Assembly: GCF_004151235.1 (NCBI RefSeq)
Contig: NZ_JUIV01000027.1
Location: 1-44,990 of the forward strand
Direction: 5' to 3'
DNA: 44,990 nucleotides
DNA from: Flavobacterium anhuiense
GTDB lineage: Bacteria > Bacteroidota > Bacteroidia > Flavobacteriales > Flavobacteriaceae
Shown: positions 41,481-44,990 of the stretch, piece after piece
Numbering within the stretch: the stretch's first letter is position 1
Layout: each line of letters begins with the position of its first letter
Translations under genes and position numbers: made by a program
The notes under the pieces: generated by a model
What the model was told of the DNA's origin: nothing
Database searches by the model: none
Seen by the model: the letters and a program-made list of their open reading frames with translations, nothing else

Positions 41481-42713
41481 ATGGAGCACAAAGAACTTTT
41501 ACCCAATTTATTCAGAACCGAATATCAAAAAATAGTTTCAGTTCTCTGCAGCTTATTTGGAATTCAGCATATCGAAATTGCAGAAGATATTGTAAGTGAT
41601 ACTTTTTTGACCGCTTCAGAAACTTGGGCTATTAAAGGAATTCCAGAAAACCCTTCAGCTTGGCTTTATACCGTTGCAAAAAATAAAACCAAAAACCACC
41701 TGAAAAGAAACAACGTTTTTGAAACCAAAATTGTTACCGAAATAAAACACAACACTCCATTAAACAATCCGGAAATAGATATTGATTTATCTGATCAGAA
41801 TATTGCCGACAGTCAGCTCGCGATGATATTTACGGTTTGCAATCCATGTAATTCTGAAGAAGCTCAAATTGCCCTTGCTTTAAATTTATTGTGCGGTTTT
41901 GGAGTAAATGAAATTTCTGATGCCTTTTTATCTAACAGAGAAGTTATTTATAAAAGGATTAATCGCGCAAAAGAAAAACTCAAAGAAGAAAACATAAAAA
42001 TTCAGCATCCGAGCAATTCTGAAATAAAAGACAGAATTCAAACCGTTCTAAAAACGATTTATCTCCTTTATTCTGAAGGCTACTACTCTATTTCGCAAAA
42101 TACCACTTTACGAAAAGACCTTTGCACCGAAGCCATGCGTCTAACTTATTTATTAATTCAAAACGAAAGCACCAATTTGCCTCAGACTAATGCTTTAATG
42201 GCTTTAATGTGTTTTCATTCTTCAAGGTTTGATGCACGAACTGGTCTAAATGGTGAAATTATCTTATATGAAGATCAAGACCAATCGCTTTGGAATCAGG
42301 AATTAATTGACAGAGGAACTTATTTTCTAAGCCAATCCTCAACAGGAAATACACTTTCGAAATACCACTTGGAAGCTGGAATTGCTTATTGGCACACTAT
42401 AAAAAAAGAAACCATCGAAAAATGGGAAAATATCCTAGAACTCTACAACAACCTGATTATTTTAGAATATTCGCCAATTGTGGCTTTAAACAGAACTTAC
42501 GCTTTGTCTAAAGTAAAAGGTAAAAAAGAAGCAATCAAAGAAGCCGAAAAACTAAATTTAACCGATAATCACTTTTATTATTCATTACTTGGAAATCTCT
42601 ATTCTGAAATTGACACAAAAAAGGCTTTAAACCATTTTGAAACCGCAATGAATCTAGCCAAAACTTCTGCCGACAAAGCCATAATCAGTAAAAATATGAA
42701 GCAGTTAAACTAA
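41481..42713 (+). CDS. ECF42-like RNA polymerase sigma factor with C-terminal extension
   Basis: A 410-residue sigma factor. Region 2 (about 8-75) contains FRTEYQKIVSVLCSLFG, AEDIVSDTFLTASETW and PSAWLYTVAKN. Region 4 (about 128-175) has LLCGFGVNEISDAFLSNREV and YKRINRAKEKL. A ~230-residue helical extension with TPR-like repeats follows (from about 185, SEGYYSIS... to ETAMNLAKTSADKAI). This layout, and the DGPF partner next door, are those of the ECF42 group, in which the extension is needed for activity and no anti-sigma factor is used. No anti-sigma gene is seen here either. It probably drives the AhpD-like and DGPF genes. The convergent META gene shares a terminator with it. Confidence 0.9.
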   Translation: MEHKELLPNLFRTEYQKIVSVLCSLFGIQHIEIAEDIVSDTFLTASETWAIKGIPENPSAWLYTVAKNKTKNHLKRNNVFETKIVTEIKHNTPLNNPEIDIDLSDQNIADSQLAMIFTVCNPCNSEEAQIALALNLLCGFGVNEISDAFLSNREVIYKRINRAKEKLKEENIKIQHPSNSEIKDRIQTVLKTIYLLYSEGYYSISQNTTLRKDLCTEAMRLTYLLIQNESTNLPQTNALMALMCFHSSRFDARTGLNGEIILYEDQDQSLWNQELIDRGTYFLSQSSTGNTLSKYHLEAGIAYWHTIKKETIEKWENILELYNNLIILEYSPIVALNRTYALSKVKGKKEAIKEAEKLNLTDNHFYYSLLGNLYSEIDTKKALNHFETAMNLAKTSADKAIISKNMKQLN

Positions 42714-42732
42714 ACTGTTTTGCCATAAAAAC

Positions 42733-42768
42733 AAAAAAAAGTGAAATGATTGGTTTCATTTCACTTTC
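42733..42768 (+). terminator. bidirectional terminator between sigma and META genes
   Basis: AAAGTGAAATGA/TCATTTCACTTT with a 6-nt loop, an A run before and T-rich sequence after, usable from both sides. Confidence 0.85.
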
Positions 42769-42787
42769 TTCCGTATTTATTTTTAGA

Positions 42788-43225
42788 CTATTGTTTAGCT
42801 ACTTTTTTAAATCGCATCATTGGTATATCACCTTGAATTAAATTTAGTTTGCCATCTTTATCAATAGAATAACTTGTAATTTTTTCCATTTGTTTTAAAA
42901 ACGTTTGTTCTCCTCCGCCTTCACAAAACATCATTGTTGTTGGCCCAGGCTCTCCAAAAGTTAGAGATTTACCATTTAAAGTATATGGCGCGCTGTAACC
43001 ATTACAGCCATTATTTCCATAAACCTTTGTTTCTTTTTTATCAAAAGTAATTTGTGGTTTTTTATTCGGATATAATCCTTCGAAAGCAATTCTTGGCCCC
43101 GAAATATATTCCAACTCCCAAGTTGTACCAAATAAATCATCTCCACTTGAAGCAGATTTTGATGCTGTACATGAAGCAAATAATAAGGTTAAAACTGAAA
43201 GGACTGCAAATGTGTATTTTTTCAT
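42788..43225 (-). CDS. META-domain (HslJ-like) lipoprotein
   Basis: A 145-residue lipoprotein (lipobox FASC, Cys19) with one META/DUF306 domain: GTTWELEYISG, KPQITFDKKETKVYGNNGCN, YTLNGKSLTFGEPGPTTMM and a C-terminal LIQGDIPMMRFKK strand. HslJ-type domains are linked to heat shock and outer-membrane stress in other bacteria; the molecular role is not known. The ATG at 43225 is chosen because it starts the signal peptide; the frame is open to 43270. Confidence 0.88.
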   Translation of the reverse strand: MKKYTFAVLSVLTLLFASCTASKSASSGDDLFGTTWELEYISGPRIAFEGLYPNKKPQITFDKKETKVYGNNGCNGYSAPYTLNGKSLTFGEPGPTTMMFCEGGGEQTFLKQMEKITSYSIDKDGKLNLIQGDIPMMRFKKVAKQ

Positions 43226-43484
43226 AAAAATGTTCTTTAAAGATTTATAATTTGTTTTTTGAAGATTCAAACCATTCTATAAAAATTCTTTTCTCAATAT
43301 CCATGCCCAGTTACAAGATTTATCGAAGTTTATGTTTTACCATAAGCTGTTATTTCTGTAACTAAGTTACTATATTTTTTTAAAGTTCTATAGTCCAAAT
43401 GTTTAAAATAAAACAAGTGCCATTATTTTTTTTGTAATTTGCGTTGATCAAAAAGCCAAAAATCATCAATAAAAAACCAAAAAA

Positions 43485-44888
43485 ATGAAACAATTTCTAT
43501 GCTTGCTTGTATTTGCATTGACAATGCCATTTGCTCATTCGCAAGAAAACCTTCCAACAGATTATCTCGAAAAAGAATTTCATCACGGGCGTCGCGAAGC
43601 TTTTAGAGCTTTAATGCCTGCTAATTCGGTTGCCGTTATTTTTTCTTATCCAGAAAGAGTCTTTTCTAGAGACGTCGATTACAACTACCACGCAAATCCC
43701 GATATGTATTATTTATCGGGACACAAAGAACCCGATGCTGTATTATTAATTTTTAAAGAAGCACAAGGAACGGAAAAGTACAATGAAGTGCTTTTTGTTA
43801 GAGAGAGAAATGCAGCGTATGAAATGTGGACAGGTAGACGTTTAGGAATTGAAGGCGCAAAATCGAAACTAGGTTTTACAACCGTTTATAATGGAAAAGA
43901 TTTTAATGGATTTGCAATTGATTTCGCAAAATTTGATAAAATTATTTATGATAAAATTCCAACAGATGTAGCAGAAAACAATAATCCTGATAATTTATAT
44001 GCATTATTAAAATCATTTAAATCAAAAGCTGGAATTACGCAAGTAAATGAAACTTCAACAGATTTATTCCATAAAATTACCAGTTCTCTTCGTGAAATAA
44101 AAACTCCTGAAGAACTTGTTCTGATGCGCAAAACCGTAAAACTTTCTTGTGTTGCGCACAACGAAGTTATGAAAGCTGTAGGTCCAGATATGAGCGAAAA
44201 CGAAGCTGACGGAATTCATGCCTACATTCATAAACATTATGGAGCTGAAGGAGAAGGCTATGGCCCAATTGTGGGCGCTGGAGCAAATGGATGCATCCTA
44301 CACTATTGGGAAAACAATGCCACAAAAATCGACAATCAATTATTATTAATGGATGTTGGCTCTGAATATCATGGTTATTCTGCAGACGTTACAAGAACAA
44401 TTCCTGCTAACGGGAAATTTACTGAAGAACAAAAAGCGATTTATCAAATTGTTTATGATGCTCAAGAAGAAGTTTTTAAACTTTGTAAAGAAGGAACTCC
44501 AATTCAGGATTTGAACAAAAAAGCAAAAGAAGTTATTGCGGCTGGATTAATTAAATTAGGAATTATTACAGATCCAAAAGACGCCCGAATATATTATCCG
44601 CACGGCTGCTCACACTTTCTTGGTTTAGATGTTCATGATAAAGGAAACTATATGGGAAATCTAAAAGAAAATATGATTCTAACTGTTGAGCCTGGAATTT
44701 ATATTCCTGCAAACAGCAAATGCGATAAAAAATGGTGGAATATTGGTGTTCGTATTGAAGATGATATTTTGATGCTTAAAGATTCGTATGAAAACCTTTC
44801 TGCAGATTCTCCAAGAAAATGGCAAGACATCGAAGCTTTAGCCAAACAAAAAAGTACTTTTAATGACATGAAATTCCCTAAGATCTAA
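43485..44888 (+). CDS. secreted aminopeptidase P-type M24B metallopeptidase
   Basis: A 467-residue exported peptidase (signal peptide ending FAHSQ, residue 20) that removes N-terminal residues before proline. An aminopeptidase-P N-terminal domain covers about 30-170 (YLSGHKEPDAVLLIF). The M24 pita-bread domain has the two-metal ligands: Asp in LLMDVGSEYHGYSADVTRT (two Asp), His in HGCSHFLGLDVHD, Glu in TVEPGIYIP and Glu in VRIEDDIL. It is a lone gene; GTAAC-TAA-GTTAC lies upstream at 43358-43370. Secreted enzymes of this kind fit a protein-degrading lifestyle, together with the S9 peptidase at 25-27 kb. Confidence 0.93.
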   Translation: MKQFLCLLVFALTMPFAHSQENLPTDYLEKEFHHGRREAFRALMPANSVAVIFSYPERVFSRDVDYNYHANPDMYYLSGHKEPDAVLLIFKEAQGTEKYNEVLFVRERNAAYEMWTGRRLGIEGAKSKLGFTTVYNGKDFNGFAIDFAKFDKIIYDKIPTDVAENNNPDNLYALLKSFKSKAGITQVNETSTDLFHKITSSLREIKTPEELVLMRKTVKLSCVAHNEVMKAVGPDMSENEADGIHAYIHKHYGAEGEGYGPIVGAGANGCILHYWENNATKIDNQLLLMDVGSEYHGYSADVTRTIPANGKFTEEQKAIYQIVYDAQEEVFKLCKEGTPIQDLNKKAKEVIAAGLIKLGIITDPKDARIYYPHGCSHFLGLDVHDKGNYMGNLKENMILTVEPGIYIPANSKCDKKWWNIGVRIEDDILMLKDSYENLSADSPRKWQDIEALAKQKSTFNDMKFPKI

Positions 44889-44958
44889 TTTATATTTTCT
44901 GCCACTCCCTATAGTTATCGGGAATGGCAAAAAAATAACTAAAGCCTCAAAATGAACA

Positions 44959-44978
44959 TGCCCCAAAAAGTTAGACAC
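44959..44978. repeat. possible IS3-like element end at the right edge
   Basis: TGCCCCAAAAAGTTAGACAC looks like the outer end of an IS3-family element, followed by TATTTGGGGCAT, which pairs with the start (ATGCCCCAAA...TTTGGGGCAT, 44958-44990). The element would run rightward out of the window. No transposase is visible here. Confidence 0.4.
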
Positions 44979-44990
44979 TATTTGGGGCAT

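Noticed and set aside
43358..43370. GTAAC-TAA-GTTAC palindrome upstream of the M24 peptidase as an operator
   Set aside because: Short palindromes of A/T-rich letters are expected by chance here, it lies over 100 bp from the start codon, and no matching site was seen elsewhere in the window.
44901..44928. Stem GCCACTCCC/GGGAATGGC after the M24 peptidase as a terminator
   Set aside because: On the plus strand it is followed by A, not T, and has one mismatch; it may be a hairpin, but not a standard terminator for this gene.

Overview
The window comes from an AT-rich member of the Bacteroidota, most probably a Flavobacterium. The evidence is a SusC/SusD pair, several large TonB-linked outer-membrane proteins, many lipoproteins of the MKK...C type, an HmuY protein, and promoters of the Bacteroidota form TTTG-N19-TAnnTTTG, seen perfectly in front of both tRNA genes. 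Almost everything is ordinary chromosome. No prophage, CRISPR array or intact insertion sequence is present; IS3-like end sequences sit at the two window edges.

Layout. 1-3.8 kb: corA-type magnesium channel, folD and ffh, separated by palindromic intergenic repeats. 3.8-8.7 kb: a tight minus-strand operon of two SGNH acyl-transferase/esterase proteins (one with a LysM domain inside its SGNH fold) and an MBOAT membrane O-acyltransferase, probably acetylating a surface glycan or peptidoglycan. 8.9-12.7 kb: a haem-uptake cluster (TonB receptor plus HmuY) divergent from a DUF6607-like gene, with a Fur-box-like palindrome between two facing promoters. 12.8-17.4 kb: an orphan SusC/SusD pair. 17.9-22.4 kb: argS and an outer-membrane beta-barrel protein. 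22.5-24 kb: cutC and a small GIY-YIG nuclease gene bracketed by REP-like palindromes. 24-30 kb: fabH, a secreted S9 peptidase, a lone ABC ATPase, an OmpA-like lipoprotein and a lipocalin-like lipoprotein. 30-35.5 kb: htpG, a patatin-like phospholipase and two lipoproteins. 35.7-36.1 kb: two identical tRNA-Thr(UGU) units, each with its own promoter and terminator. 36.1-38.9 kb: a minus-strand run idi-queD-bcp-manA-small helical protein. 39.2-40.4 kb: exported msrB and msrA. 40.5-42.7 kb: an AhpD-like protein, a DGPF/YciI protein and an ECF42-like sigma factor with a long C-terminal extension. 42.8-44.9 kb: a META-domain lipoprotein and a secreted M24 aminopeptidase P.

The points most worth following are the GIY-YIG gene with its flanking palindromes (a possible REP/RAYT-like arrangement using a different nuclease), the shared operator of the haem cluster and the place of DUF6607 in it, the LysM-inside-SGNH/MBOAT operon with GTG and TTG starts, the ECF42-like module with a terminator-like hairpin directly before the sigma gene, and several families of palindromic intergenic elements built from 8-bp words that also serve as terminators. 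All functional calls rest on reading motifs by eye; no database search was run.
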